Part shown: piece after piece, positions 1-12,137 of the stretch
How positions within the stretch are numbered: position 1 is the first letter of the stretch
How the letters are laid out: every line of letters begins with the position of its first letter
NCBI GenBank assembly: GCA_002077065.1
Contig: NAJO01000043.1
Location: 186,001 to 250,000 of the forward strand
DNA from: Cryoendolithus antarcticus
Lineage: Eukaryota; Ascomycota; Dothideomycetes; Cladosporiales; Cladosporiaceae
Direction: 5' to 3'
Length of the DNA stretch: 64,000 nt
The notes under the pieces: generated by a model
Seen by the model: only the letters and a program-made list of their open reading frames with translations
What the model was told of the DNA's origin: nothing
Databases searched by the model: none
Translations under genes and position numbers: made by a program

Positions 1-741
1 GCTATACACTGCTTTAGGATCATTGATTCTGACGACTTGCCCGCTAACCATGTGGATTCTGCCGTCGAAGTCAAGGCTTGCAATGACGCCCTGATTTGCC
101 TCGAGTCCAAATTGGGCGATTGAGGCCATTCCGGCAATGGCAAGATTATTGACATAGTTGCCCACGACCTGGAAAATGTCAGTACTGGGCATTCCGATGA
201 CGGAAGCCGCTAAACCGTAAGATGAGAGGCTTCCGTGGTGTCCGCACACAGAGTAGCCTGCAGGCTCAACACGGATCCATTGCTTAGAGGATGCACCTCT
301 CAAGCTTATTCTGCAACCAAGCAGATCATGAGCTAGGCTCTCAAGAACAAGTGCATCTCACGCGAGCTGCAGTGGAGAAACAACTCATGCTCGAAAGGGC
401 CGAAAGGTGGGCAAGCGGGTAGAAGCGAAAGAACATACCGAGACTTCCATACCAATGAAGTTGCCAGCAGCGACTTCCCTCATCCCCTGCCATGACGCGG
501 GAAATTGAAACTGAAAATTCTTCGGTATCGTGATAGTCAGTCCATTGACAGAAATCTTGCCTCCTGTATTATATGCAGTCGTGTCTGCTGTAGCACTATA
601 GTAAGGTCAGCACAACGTAAACCTCGATGTACTGGCGGAACAAGTTTGTGGCTACCTATCGAGAGCACCCAGCAAGCTGAACGGTATGGCAGCCGACACA
701 ATACAAGGCAGAAGTGCCAGGAGAAGAATCACGATGTGCAT
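1..741 (-). CDS. Secreted protein of a fungal family of unknown function (3' end outside window)
   Basis: Partial gene with three exons read on the minus strand: 656-741, 439-595 and 1-168, running off the left edge. Exon 1 encodes a clear signal peptide (MHIVILLLALLPCIVSA). The phases agree at both introns (596-655 and 169-438), and both have CTGAC/TACTGAC branch sites before the acceptor. The mature part contains GGKISVNGLTITIPKN, a GNYVNN segment and a late VRINDPKAVYS segment. That order resembles fungal secreted proteins of unknown function that carry an R-I-N-D-P motif near the C-terminus; this is a recollection of the family pattern, not a search result. The 270-bp second intron is long, and an alternative inner donor would keep about 80 more residues. 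Biochemical function is unknown. Confidence 0.7.
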
Positions 742-3700
742 TTCGCCCGTGTTGCGCGAATACAATATTGGGATTTCGATAGAAAGCTGATCAGAGCCTG
801 AACACAGGCGAACACTCACATTATGTACACAATCCAGGTGTAGACTCGAGGCTCTAGCCCCTTCATGTTACCGCGTCGTCGCTTGCTTCGCTTGGCCGTG
901 CGTGAAGCGTGGCCTGATTCAAGAGGCGACTGTACGCATCTGTGCGAGCACTTTCGCAAGCCCATGCAAGGTTCCTCAAGGTCTATTTTGGAAAATCTAC
1001 CAGGAAGCCAGGATCTACACATGGTCGTCGAGCACGTCGGGGTCCGGCCATTGTGAGAACCGGGCTCCAAGGATCTTGGCGAGGCTGGCGATGTCTTGCT
1101 CGTCCACGTGAAGAACGAAGCGGTGCAACACTTGCAGTTGTAAGCGCGTGACGGAGACTGCGCCCCTCGCCCTGTCGCTGCAGGGTAATGCGATGGCTAG
1201 ACAGAAGTGGACGCAGGCTGCAAGAGAGCCGAGCGCACTTTACTGATAGTCACTTCCGCGTTGCTATACCCGGTGGCGACGCACGTACGAGCTAGTATCA
1301 GCCTCCATGCACGTCAGCTACCGCTGCTACGGCGGCGGAGGAAGTACATGCAGGCGTGGAATGACCGAAGCCTGTAGACTTCAATATCTTCGGTTGTTTC
1401 CTCGGTACTGGTAGACTCGACTTTAGATCTCATGCGATGCCGAAGATGCTGCATGTCTCCACGATCAGAGATGTCTAGACGTGAAGGTCTGCTCAACGAC
1501 CAGAGATGGTCGCAGCGGTGAAGGGCCATTGCTGGAGTGGCCAGACGATGGGTGAGGCCGGAGCGGCATTGGCGTGGAGATCTTCCGCTGCGTCGCAGTA
1601 GCGCTACCATTCTAGATTGACGATCGTGGATGTGCCGCTGGCAGCAGCAGACTGCTCCAGATGCTCAAAGACGGCCAAGACAGGTCGCCTTGCATCGCCA
1701 AGGAAGGCAAGCCAGGTGCAGGCAGACTGTAGCGAGCTCTGCTCGACTGACACTCGCGGGGAAACGCGGCATCAGCGCGTGTCTCACCTCGAGAAATCGG
1801 TGGTATGGTTATTATCACAGCCTTGCGAACAATGCAATTGTACCCTGAGCTTCCACGATCAGCCTCAGCCCACACGTTCCGAGCCGCGTCCGCGCGGGAG
1901 CAAAACCGCACACCCGGTCGCTGGTACGCGTTTCAGACGTTTTTCCAGACTCTCAACAACCTCACTTCATCAGGATCTGCGCCTCTGAGCCTTTTGGAGT
2001 ATGTCCAAGTTAGTATCGCAGCGCTCTAGTACTGCGTTCGCCTCACAGCGTCGCCCATAGTTGTCCCGCTGTGAACCGCGTTGCTTTGCCGAATTACCTC
2101 GGCCAGCAGCGAATTCACGCACGACACTTGAGTGGCGCCACGAGTGTCCATTGCGTGCGCGTAACGATCACGCGAGAAGTGCATCGTTGGCGCTCTCAGC
2201 CATGAGCAGGTATCATGACTTGCATTGTCCGGATATGGTAGCCAGAATGTCGAGAAGAACAGCTCGATCCCTGTCTAGCAAGACCGAGAACGGCAATGTC
2301 CTGTTCGATCGTCTTTGCCGACGGAGCGTGGCGGGACATGGATGAGCTGGTGATGCGGACCAATTAACGCATGTCATCAATAGCACACTGCACGTTTGCT
2401 TGACCGCATTTAACTGTGAATGAGCGCCACAACGTTCGAAGCTGGACAGCAGGGGCATGCACCGCGTGGGATGTCAGGACGGATTGAGCAGGCATGCAGA
2501 TTATGGCTGCGACTTATATGAGTCGTTCTTGTGCCCTTCGTGCCCAGCTTCACGCTTTTTGAGAGAGCCCGCCCAAACGAACATACCGGCATTGCGCACG
2601 ACGCAACGTGCTCCAAGACGTTACACCTATTACGGGCAATGCTACAGCCTCCTAGCTCGATCTGCTGAGCGTGACTACAGTGCTTCACATCCCTGGACCT
2701 GGTCGTTGGCTACGATCATTCGCAGCGCGTATGTGCCAAGTTCGTTACGCGACTTGGCGGAGATCTTGCTTACTTGGCAAACCGAAGCTTCCACCTCATG
2801 TCAAGCAGGATCAACCTTCTGGAACAGTATCCGTATTGGCGATGCCCACTGGACTTACCACGCCGTGCTATAGCACTCGCCGCCACGTGAGGAGACGCCA
2901 TCAGACTGGGCGCGCTACCAGGATCCTCCAACGACTTCGTGGCCGACCAGCTAGACGTAGCTCATCACTCCGAGCCTTGGCCATGATTACTGCCGACCAT
3001 GTCAAGTCCTCCAGTATCCACGTACCCTTGACCAACGGTGAATAAGCGTCTGGCAGCCTCGGAAGTGTGCCCTGGTAAGCCAATAGCTCGTCAAGGCGCT
3101 GCATGGCCATACCGCTGAGGCATGTCTCTTTGATTGGGAAGCGTCGAGACAGCGTAGCTTGGCCTGCTTGATCGGCGCGAGTAGGTAGCCACGACACCGT
3201 TCCGAAGGGCTTGATACCAGACGGGGCCACGCGACCGGTACATCCTCGAACATGACTCGCTCAAATGCTTCATGCGCTGACCATACGACCTCAGCAAGCA
3301 ACTGGCCAGTCCGTACTCTTGTGCCGGACTCATGCACAGCTGCAGCTTAGTGGCTCGCGTTTGTGACATGAATGCAGTGTCCGTCGGTCTAGATGCTTCA
3401 CCTGCATTAGATCCTTTCACGATGTCCCCTTTGGAGACTGCTTCATCGGGGCTCCTCATCCGTCGGTCGATAGCAAAGCATCAGCTGAACCTGCACCAAT
3501 ATGTTGAGCGCCACGGGAGCAATACACCGCATTCATGTCGCTGCTACTAATCAGGTCTCGCTGGGGTCACCCAAAAGGTGCGCCATGAGGCTCCACTCCA
3601 CGTGGCAGCTAGGACGCCATTTCGAGGTACACAGGTACCGAAGTCGCCGAACACCACATCGGATAGAGGTCGTCGCAAGCAAGCATGCGAACGTCGACAG

Positions 3701-4421
3701 CTGCGACATGAACGCTACCCGAGCGGCAAGTTCCTGCCCTCAAGCTTGCGTGCCAGATTCCCGGCTTACAAGGTTAAACGCTCTGAACCTACTGAACATG
3801 ACTACTGTGACTAGTAGTCTGAGGTCTTCGAGTCCCTTTGCCATAGCTAGTGCCACTGTTGGCCACGGGAAACGCAGAGCCTCCTGCCAGTACACCTGCA
3901 GCTTTGCCCAGGTAGCATAGTAGTAACTTGCATCTGGACCTTTCTAGCGTTGTAGGGCAGAGTCATTTCGAGGGGAGGGTTCAAGAAGCGAGGATTGACC
4001 TTTACTTTCGCAAGACCGTACTTGCTCTGCAGGTTCCGGCCAGTCGGACAAGGATGCTTTGACAAGCACGCGAAGCTTACATTGCATCGAGACCATGATC
4101 TGACACCATTCGGCTTGTCCTCGACCTCGTTGGTCGTCGGCTGAGCTATTTTCCGGTGGAGAGTAGCTAGCCATGCAGGAATAATGCATGCATGTCCATA
4201 GCTAGACCTCGCGCATGTCCGACAGACCAGAGGTATAGCGGATGCTGCTATTGTGCCGGCTCTGCCAGGAAGGACGCCTTCGTCGGACCCAAGGTAAGAG
4301 GGAGATATCGCACCCGCACTTGTATTTATAGAGGCCGGGTTCCAAGATCTCAAGACCCTCGAACTTGCTCATTCTTCCACCGCATTCTCAATCCTCTAAT
4401 ACCGCAGACCACCTTGTCAAG
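742..4421. other. 3.7 kb stretch without a supportable gene
   Basis: No reading frame here shows a recognisable domain, a convincing exon chain or strongly coding-like composition. The longest frame is the minus-strand one at 3847-4353, which looks like chance. Minus-strand patches near 2900-3460 (for example a frame with LLAEVVWSAHEAFERV) look faintly protein-like but change frame and match nothing I recognise; they could be a decayed gene. The stretch is not visibly AT-rich, so heavy RIP is not suggested. The last 100 bp carry the promoter of the multicopper oxidase gene. Confidence 0.5.
4323..4330 (+). promoter_or_regulatory. TATA-like box of the multicopper oxidase gene
   Basis: TATTTATA lies about 92 bp upstream of the ATG at 4422, a reasonable distance for a fungal TATA element. 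Position and sequence are the only support. Confidence 0.45.
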
Positions 4422-6625
4422 ATGCGGCACTCTTCACGACTCTTGTTGATCGGTGCTATTGCTGGGCGTGCCTTTGCCAAGGACTGGGAAAGCCCTCCAT
4501 ACACCAGTCTCTACTCGCAGCCTCTGCCGATTCCACCAGCCAAGGCGCCGCTCAAGTGTGTCGTAGTGCCAGCCCCTGATAGATTGGTTGCAATCACTGA
4601 TCCACTACAGGACCTTCACCTTCCCCGGTCAAGCTCCTATTGACTACTATGAGATCGACATCAAGCCATTCGAACAGCAGGTCTACCCAGGCAAAGCAAA
4701 GACCAGGCTTGTCGGCTACGATGGTATCAGCCCAGGGCCAACGTTCCGCATGTCCAAAGGTCGCGAAGCCATTGTGCGCTTTATCAATCATGGGGATCTT
4801 GCCAACAGCGTGCACCTCCATGGGTCATACTCGAGGGCACCGTTCGATGGTTGGGCCGAAGATGTGACTCCACGCCAGTCGTACAAAGACTATTACTATC
4901 CGAATCAGCAGAACGCTCGTATGCTCTGGTACCATGATCATGCTATCGATCACACCGCGGTAAGTCAGCCATTAACGACTTTCTAACTTCCGAACGCTGA
5001 CGTTCAATCAGCAAAATGCCTACCTGGGCCAAGCCGGTGCCTACATCCTCACGGATGCCGAGGAACAGGCCATCACTGGACTCCCGAAAGGTGACTACGA
5101 GCTTCCGCTCACACTCGCATCCAAGCGTTATAACAATGATGGCTCCCTCTACACTCCCGACGCCAACGGCGTGACCGACAACCTCTTCGGCGACGTGATC
5201 CACGTCAATGGCCAGCCTTGGCCATATTTCAAAGTCGAGCCACGGAAGTACCGGCTTCGGTTCTTGAATGCAGCTATCTCCAGATCGTTCCAGCTCTACT
5301 TCGAGGCGAGTGGTAAACTCGGCACCCGCATCACGTTCAATGTCGTGGCTTCGGACGCAGGGCTACTGCTCAAGCCTGTCGCCTCTACACAGCTCGACAT
5401 CTCTATGGCTGAGAGATGGGATGTCGTATTCGACTTTGCTGGTCTGCAAGGCCAGAACGTGACCCTGAGGAGCAACGCCAACATTCCCTCTGTGACTCCG
5501 TACCTTCACACCGATAAGGTCATGCGTAAGTCCTGATATTAGCCTCATGTCCTTGAAACTATGTCTGACACCAGTACAGAGTTCATCGTTGGTAGTACCG
5601 TCACGGATACGAGCAACAACGATGCTCTTCCGGCAAAACTGCGTGATGTGCCATTCCCTCCCAACAAGAACGGTCTCGACCATGCATTCGAGTTCCAAAG
5701 ACAAGGTGGCGAGTGGAAGATCAACGGAGTTTCGTGGGCCGACGGTCCTCAAGCAAGGATACTGGCCAAACCTCTGCGGGGCAACGTGGAGAGATGGGAG
5801 CTCAAGGTAATCACTACCACTTCCCTTTCATTGATATTGAAAACTGACATGCGAAGAACGGGGCTGGTGGCTGGACTCATCCGATCCATATACATCTTGT
5901 GAGTACTTCCTGGCGTCGTTACATCGATGTAAAGCTGACCAAGTCTGCTAGGTCGACTTCCAGATCGTGAGCCGCACAGGCGGTGACCGTCCGGTCCTCC
6001 CCTATGAAGCTGTGGCCCTGAAGGACGTAGTGTGGCTGAACACGAATGAAGTGGTGAGTGAAAGACAGTGTCAACGACAGCGCACTACGTATGGGCTGAC
6101 GAATGCAATAGGTCAACGTCATCGCCCGCTATGCCCCATGGGATGGGCTATACATGTTCCACTGCCACAACTTGATCCACGAAGATCATGAGTAAGTCTT
6201 GCAAACTCGTTGACGTAAAGCCATCTGGTGCTGCCTGACCTTGTACTGACCGCTCCACAGGATGATGGCAGCCTTCAACGTCACCGCCTTGGACGATCTT
6301 GGCTACACGGAGACTACGCGCTTCATCGATCCAATGGAGGCAACATACCGCGCCAAGCCCTTCAACGATGTAGACTGGAAGGGCCGCACTGGCGACTTTA
6401 GCGATGCTGCCATCTCAGCCAAGGCCACATTCTTCAACAAGCTCAACGCCTACTCCGAAAAGCCGCAGGTCGATGCCGCACTCCAGGCATACTGGAAGAC
6501 GCATATGGCGCGAGCGGCTACGACTTTGGCGACGGCGACAAAGAGGAGTGTTGAGGCTACGGCCACAGTGAGTTTACGTGAGCTATGTATCGTGATGTCA
6601 CCCATGCTGATCGCTTTCATAGTGA
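4422..6625 (+). CDS. Secreted multicopper oxidase, bilirubin-oxidase type
   Basis: The exons are 4422-4555, 4611-4959, 5012-5525, 5580-5806, 5857-5898, 5952-6053, 6112-6191 and 6261-6567, then a splice to a stop at 6623-6625. All phases agree, giving about 585 residues. The N-terminus is a signal peptide (MRHSSRLLLIGAIAGRAFA). All four copper-binding motifs are present: HLHG, WYHDHAIDHT, HPIHIHL and HCHNLIHEDHEMM, the last with the axial Met of the type 1 copper. The spacing and the HCHNLIHEDHEMM form point to the bilirubin oxidase/CotA-like branch rather than classical laccases. The expected role is oxidation of phenolic or tetrapyrrole substrates with four-electron reduction of O2, outside the cell. 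If the last intron is not spliced, the frame reads through to 6633 with about 20 extra hydrophobic residues. Confidence 0.92.
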
Positions 6626-7037
6626 ACTACTAAAGTCGCTTTGGTACGGAACTGGACTGAGAAAGGAGATGGTTCCGGCCGTGAGGGCATGATGACTTAC
6701 GCTGTCGGTATCTTGGTGCGATTGACATGACTTATGCTTGCTATGATGTATGACATTTATGAATCTCCGACATTGCAGTGCGCCAGTGCCTTGCAACTCT
6801 TCTGTCAACGATGGTAATGACGATGTCGTACCTCCAATTTTTCGATACCAGAAGCATCGATCAAGCATTTGGATGAACAGTTTTTGTGCGAAGACGCGGC
6901 TGCCAGCGCTCCCCTCATTGCGCATCGTAACTTTGCGACAGGACATGTGTTATGATTTCACGTTAGACCATAGCCAACGCCTCACAAGAGAACTTGAGAC
7001 AGTAGCCACCTTTCGATTGTCATTCGATAAGCCAGAC
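6626..7037. other. Intergenic region between convergent genes
   Basis: This holds the 3' flanks of the multicopper oxidase and the thioesterase, which converge here. I see no gene or RNA. Confidence 0.6.
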
Positions 7038-8101
7038 TCAGTCCTCCAGACTAGGTACTACTCTCTCCAAGAAGGCGCACATATCCTTCATCACCGCTCC
7101 GTTCAACGAGTGGCCCAGCCCATCGTACTCCTTCACTATCAGATCATCACTCCCCACACCCAGCACTTCCAATTGCTTCAGTGTAATGTTCCACACCCGC
7201 TTCGGGATCAGTGTGTCCTTTTGCCCTCTCGCCAGCATGATCGGCACATCACCGTGTGTGGCCGGTAGCCCAGCCTTGGCCCGCATATCCGGCAACCGAT
7301 TGCACAGTGGCAAGTATCCCATAAGACCGATAACGCCCGCGAGACGACCCGCGTACTTCGAGCTCGTAAGATCAGTCAACAGTGACATAGCACAGCCTTG
7401 ACTGAATCCTCCAAGTACCACCCGCTGAGGTGGGATGCCCTTCTTCCCACACGCATCAATGAGGGACTCGAGGTACTTCACTGAGTCCATCATGCCCTCT
7501 TCGTCTTCGGGGTCATCGAGCTCGGGTCTATCGTTTGCGAAAGGGGACAGTTGTGTGGGTGTGTACCATGCAGTTGTCATGGCGTCGCGGTTCTCGAGGG
7601 CATTGGGAATGATCCAATGCATATGCGGGAGCTTGTTGTTCTTTTGGAATTGGTCTGCTACGTCTACGCTGTTTGTCAGCTGCTTGGCCGGGAACATACG
7701 TTTTGCCTCCACGTCGCCGTCACTTCAGCGACCCAGAAACGCTCCTGCTAGCTTGACAGCAAGGCCAGAAATACCTCCTGCGCGCCCTACGAGAGCTTCC
7801 ACGAGAGCCTAGACACGCAGGGACAGCTGAAGATGTCTCAACTTCATGTTGTAAGTGCTGCATGCAGCAGACAACATGATTGAATATCTTTGGAGAAACA
7901 CAGGGCGTAGCGGACCCAGGAACACTCCAGGAAAAATGGAATCTCACCTTCGAGGCCTTCTGCAGTATCTCCTAGGCCATGAACGAAGATGAAGGCTGCG
8001 CCGTGAGCTGGATCCGAGAGGGTCTTCTGGGCTGGCTTGTGAATGGGCTCTGCTCTGCCGGGTGTGGACGGCAGGGTCATGCGTCGCTGTCTGCTGGCCA
8101 T
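7038..8101 (-). CDS. Acyl-protein thioesterase / lysophospholipase-like serine hydrolase
   Basis: Two exons on the minus strand, 7948-8101 and 7038-7663, join in phase across a 284-bp intron with a CTGACAAACAGCGTAG acceptor, giving 259 residues. The join restores GLGDTAEGLEDVADQFQ, which fits the acyl-protein thioesterase fold. The alpha/beta-hydrolase triad is visible: Ser in GGFSQGCA, Asp in GQKDTLIP and His in DGLGHSLN. Family members remove palmitate from cytosolic proteins or hydrolyse lysophospholipids. The ATG at 8101 has an excellent context (AGCCATGGC); an in-frame ATG at 8179 would add 26 residues. The gene diverges from VPS71. Confidence 0.88.
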
Positions 8102-8465
8102 GGCTGGCGTGTCGCTGCTGTCTGATGGTCGGGATCTGTAGGGGACTGACAGGGAAGAGATGGGAGAGGGTTTGGTCATGAAGCTGTGTGCTGGGAGCAA
8201 TCTGACAGACGAGATATGTACTGTACCTGACAAGCACCTCCTGCAGCACGAGAGCTATAGCTACACCGCCAACGGCTGCCAGCAAACGCTGTGCTCCGTC
8301 AAATCTTCGTGAGCGGGCGAAGTGAGGTCAGGCCGCGGGTCAAAGGAGGGGCACCGAACAGACCAACACGCGACTCATGCGATGATCAGAGTGGGCACGT
8401 GACCATATTCCCACATAGGAAGCTGCATCCACACTTTTGTCCATCACGGAGCCCGTCTCTACAAT
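8102..8465. promoter_or_regulatory. Divergent promoter region of thioesterase and VPS71
   Basis: A 364-bp gap lies between the start codons of two divergent genes and must hold both promoters. No specific element was recognised. Confidence 0.45.
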
Positions 8466-9299
8466 ATGGCTCTCCGCTTTCGCACTCCTCATATCGAGGA
8501 GCTGCCCATAGCGCAGACCAAGCAAGCGCCAGGCTTTGCATGGGTCACTGTTCCCAGCGCTGTCGAGAAGCCCACTGCGGACCTCACCAACAAGAAGCGA
8601 GGCACGAGATTCGCGGCACAAGGCCAGACTGACGAGCAAAGAGAAGCGCATAGTGTACGCCAGCAGGAGAAGATCAATGTGCACATACGCGAGCTGAATT
8701 CCGACAATGCTCGCGCAGGAAGTGTCATTGTGCCCAAGAAGGAGGATGGGAGTGCGGCGGGAAGGGGGAAGACGACTAATACGAGAAAGATACTGAGTAG
8801 TATGAAGCACTTCTCACACTATTTGGACGATGAGATTGCCGAGTTTGGATTGACGGGCAAAGTGGACGGGATGGATCGATTGACTGAGACGGGCCTTGTG
8901 CCGGCCATGCCAATGATGAGCACAGCACAAAGAGCGAGCAAGACGCCACTCGTCAGACGAGTGCAGCAGGAGCACAGTAATGGCGGCAGTCCCAGGCCTG
9001 CCACTCCAATTGGTGCTCCAGCTACAGCCAGCCAAGTAGACGACCAGGACGACGGACTTGATGGTACTGCACCATTTCCATCCCAGGCTGACATCGATGC
9101 TCTGCTCAACGCGCCACCACTGCTCTACAACGCATCTCGCTCGGCGCCTCCGCCGACCTCTGCACCACCTGCGAGAGTGTTCTGCGAGATCTGCGGACAC
9201 TGGGGACGTGTCAGATGTCTCAAGTGCGGTGCGAGGACTTGTAGCGTGGACTGCAAGACGATTCACGTTGCTGATCGATGCTTGAAATTCTATGCTTGA
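8466..9299 (+). CDS. VPS71: HIT-type zinc finger protein, Vps71/ZNHIT1-like SWR1 subunit
   Basis: Single exon, 277 residues. The last 40 residues form an HIT zinc finger with paired cysteines (CEICGHWGRVRCLKCGARTC, then C, H and C), ending close to the C-terminus as in Vps71. The N-terminal part contains a conserved block (NVHIRELNSDN) and the segment around SSMKHFSHYLDDE. The middle is low-complexity Ser/Ala/Pro. Vps71 belongs to the SWR1 remodelling complex that exchanges H2A for H2A.Z in nucleosomes, so its site of action is the nucleus. ZNHIT1-type membership is inferred from size and the C-terminal finger. Confidence 0.8.
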   Translation: MALRFRTPHIEELPIAQTKQAPGFAWVTVPSAVEKPTADLTNKKRGTRFAAQGQTDEQREAHSVRQQEKINVHIRELNSDNARAGSVIVPKKEDGSAAGRGKTTNTRKILSSMKHFSHYLDDEIAEFGLTGKVDGMDRLTETGLVPAMPMMSTAQRASKTPLVRRVQQEHSNGGSPRPATPIGAPATASQVDDQDDGLDGTAPFPSQADIDALLNAPPLLYNASRSAPPPTSAPPARVFCEICGHWGRVRCLKCGARTCSVDCKTIHVADRCLKFYA

Positions 9300-9451
9300 T
9301 GCTCGGAAGAGCTCATCTATCTTCAAGTGACCGACTATGGTCGAAACGATCTATGGGTCTGCTTGCACTTCTCGTGCACCACCTTCGCACTATGCTCGAC
9401 AATCGGCGTCACCCTTCAAGGCAGCGCATGCTTCGCATCAGATTCCGCTGC

Positions 9452-11260
9452 TTATGTCGTGACTCTTAGGCCTTCACGAGCGAGCTTTTTGTCACCGCCG
9501 ATGCCGAAGTTCTTGATCACTAGCCAGGCCGGCACGATCGCGACTGCCCATAGGCCAAAGTTCAAGTAGATGCAGCTGACCTGTCCCATAACCGGGATTG
9601 AGCAGAGTCCGTACTGCGAGAGTCATCAGTATGTGATCTTCTCCTGATTTAGTCATACGAACGGCCGCTTACCGAAACAGCTTGCACAGCAGATTCCGTG
9701 CCTCGCAGTAATCCAGCGTACCTGACAAACTCTCCATCGGACTCTGCAAGATTGCCAATCACGAAGTAGAGGTACATATAGTTCACCTGGAAGTTGAGAA
9801 CCATGAAGTGGAACCAAGCGAATCCAGTGCCGAATCCGCCGCTGGTCCAATCATAGACTGGCTTGTCTCGGTAGTATCTGGTAGCAATGATAGTACCTGG
9901 ATACAGGGTCAGCTTCTGTGTCATCTGTCAGAGCGAACTCAGCGGTAATTCCACCGACCCCAGAGCCACCAAGCTCCCTGTGCGATCATGATCGCGCCAA
10001 ATGCACCACGAGTGCGAGTCCGCAGCGATAGCCGCTTACTATCGAGCCATTGGCCTAGAATATTGCCAGCGACGAGTGCTACGATACCCGAGAGAAACGA
10101 GCCTAAAGCTCTAGCGCGGACCGAGTACCACGATCCTATGAACGTAAAGAACACTGCCTCGGCGAACACGCTCTGCGCAATCAGAGGTATGACAAGAATG
10201 AATTTCGAGCCCAAGAACAGCCGGCCGGTAGCTTTGAGCTCGTCGAAAACTCGCTGCGTTTTTGGTATGCCACACGAGACAGTGACACCGTCAGTGCGCT
10301 GCACTTGACTTGGTCTTGAAGTCCGGTCACAGGGGCGAGAGCTTGTAAAGCGATGAAGACCTGGAAGACCGAGTATGAGACCTTGCCGACTGTGTCGCGC
10401 AAAGCGTTCAGCCCGACATTGACGGCACCACCAAGAATCTGGCCGAAGATGCGAAAGCTGAGTCAAAAGCCGAGAAAGCGTCCTTGGTTTTCTGGTTTGG
10501 GATAGGCTAATGCAATGGCAGCTTCTGCCATCCAGAAGATGCCTGCTCCTAGCCCGCAAAGCGCTGCGCCGAGCAATACAAACCACGATGAGCCGTAGCG
10601 GTTGTTGCAGTATAGGCCCGCTGCATAGGGGCAGTAGCCGGCTGCTCCGAGGATCTGCCATTTGTCAACATCGAAGATACAGGGTGTAGCATGGAACTTT
10701 CGAAGCTGACCAATGTCCTTTTGATTCCGAGATACTTCACAAACACGCCGGACAGCGTATTGAACGGAGAGTAGGTTCTGAGAATGCGTGGTTCAAGGAA
10801 CTATCTGCTACTCTACGATCACCTATATCCAATAGGTGCCTGTTTGCTGCCTCAAACCTGGTCTCATAGTGTGCAGAGTCCCTTTGTCGCAACACAGCGC
10901 GCATGTTAGGACTATTAAACAGAAGGTCAATGCATTGGCAGCATTCACGAGTCGTAGCGATTGTTCACCTCCGCCGCCCAGAGCATTCATGGAGCCCCAG
11001 ATACATATGCGCAGCATTCAGCATCATACTTCTCATTGAAAGCCCTGGCCACGTACCTGGCGCCATGAAGTTGCACGGACCTAGCACCAAGGCATTGAAC
11101 CATGTGGAGCGATACCATTTGAGTCCTGCACCTTAGTGTCAGCATATGGCTTGAACTGGTACATCCTCTGCACAACGTACTACGCTTTCCCACCACCGGC
11201 CCTGCTTCATCTGCTTCATTCGATGTTGGAGATGCTGCGTGCTTCTCGGCCACCGCCACC
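9452..11260 (-). pseudogene. Decayed UNC-93-like MFS transporter
   Basis: Minus-strand pieces line up in order with fungal UNC-93/DUF895 transporters: KWYRSTWFNALVLG (about 11110), WGSMNALGGGG (about 11000), a VFVKYLGIKRTL piece (about 10740), ILGAAGYCPYAAGLY (about 10650), KPENQGRFLGF (about 10480), FGQILGGAVNVGLNA, then DELKATGRLFL through GNILGQWLD (10250-10030), and NYMYLYFVIGNLAES with YAGLLRGTESAVQAVS (9790-9660). The last exon ends with TAA at 9452. The frame is broken: TGA at 10463-10465 replaces the expected Trp codon after GRFLGF, a one-base frameshift lies near 10315, the acceptor before WGSMNALG is missing, and no ATG precedes the first piece. The intact family is polytopic plasma-membrane proteins; this copy should give no full-length product. 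Confidence 0.85.
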
Positions 11261-12137
11261 TTGAAGGCTTAATCTGGTGTGTATACTGCGGCAGCTGTAA
11301 CGAAACAGCGAAGAGACCTGCGTTCCGAAGTGCGGATGCTGCTATCAACTATATCAGATACCCGGCTCCACCCCGTCAGATGCCGAATATGCCATTGATG
11401 TGGGTCGCCGTTGTCGCCAGAGGGCACTTTCTTCGCATCGGGGGAGTGTATGCGGAACTGACATAGCACGCAATCGAAACCTTGCAATCAGAACAACGTG
11501 GCAGTCAACCTTACGTCGATGTAAAGCGGGTTGATCACTGACTCCGAGAAGTCGAAGCCCGTCACTGCAAGATATGAGTTCCGTAAGTGTAACAGCGCCA
11601 TCTTTACTGTTCGTCCTCGTTGCGATCATCTATTTCCTCGCGAATTCCTCTTACGAGCAGTCAATGTCTGATGTGCAGGTCATGGATCGTGTTGCGCACG
11701 GTCTATTCCATGCGCTAGCGTTTGGCACGCAAGTCGGCGCCTGAGCACGCCATAGCTCAAGCTTCATGTACACTGGCTCAGCATTTGACATCACCTCTCA
11801 TTGCCATCGGCTCTACGTCGGATACTGCGACAATGCCATCGACGAAATCGTCAACGGAAATTTCATGCTGCGATATCGGCAAGTGCAATCTCACAAGAAC
11901 ATCCCATCGCTGTCGAACTCTGGACGACGGCATTCAACATTCGGGGAAAGCAAGCGCATCATCTTGCTACGACCTCTCCTCAGCGTTCAATATCTCTCAC
12001 TTGTGTAGCGCTGTATGACCTTGCTGCTACGACTTGACGAACAGAAGCAGGATCCGTATCTCAATATCTGGAACAGCCTAAGCCACTGCAAACAGAGTGA
12101 GCCTGGGTCTTGAAGCAGCATCCTAGGATATCTCTCC
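11261..12137. other. Intergenic region between two decayed genes
   Basis: This 0.9-kb gap lies between the divergent decayed transporter and decayed monooxygenase. It presumably held their shared upstream region. I see no conserved frame or RNA gene. Confidence 0.5.

Noticed and set aside
3847..4353. 168-codon minus-strand frame upstream of the multicopper oxidase
   Set aside because: No motif, no splice context, overlaps the oxidase promoter, and composition is not coding-like.
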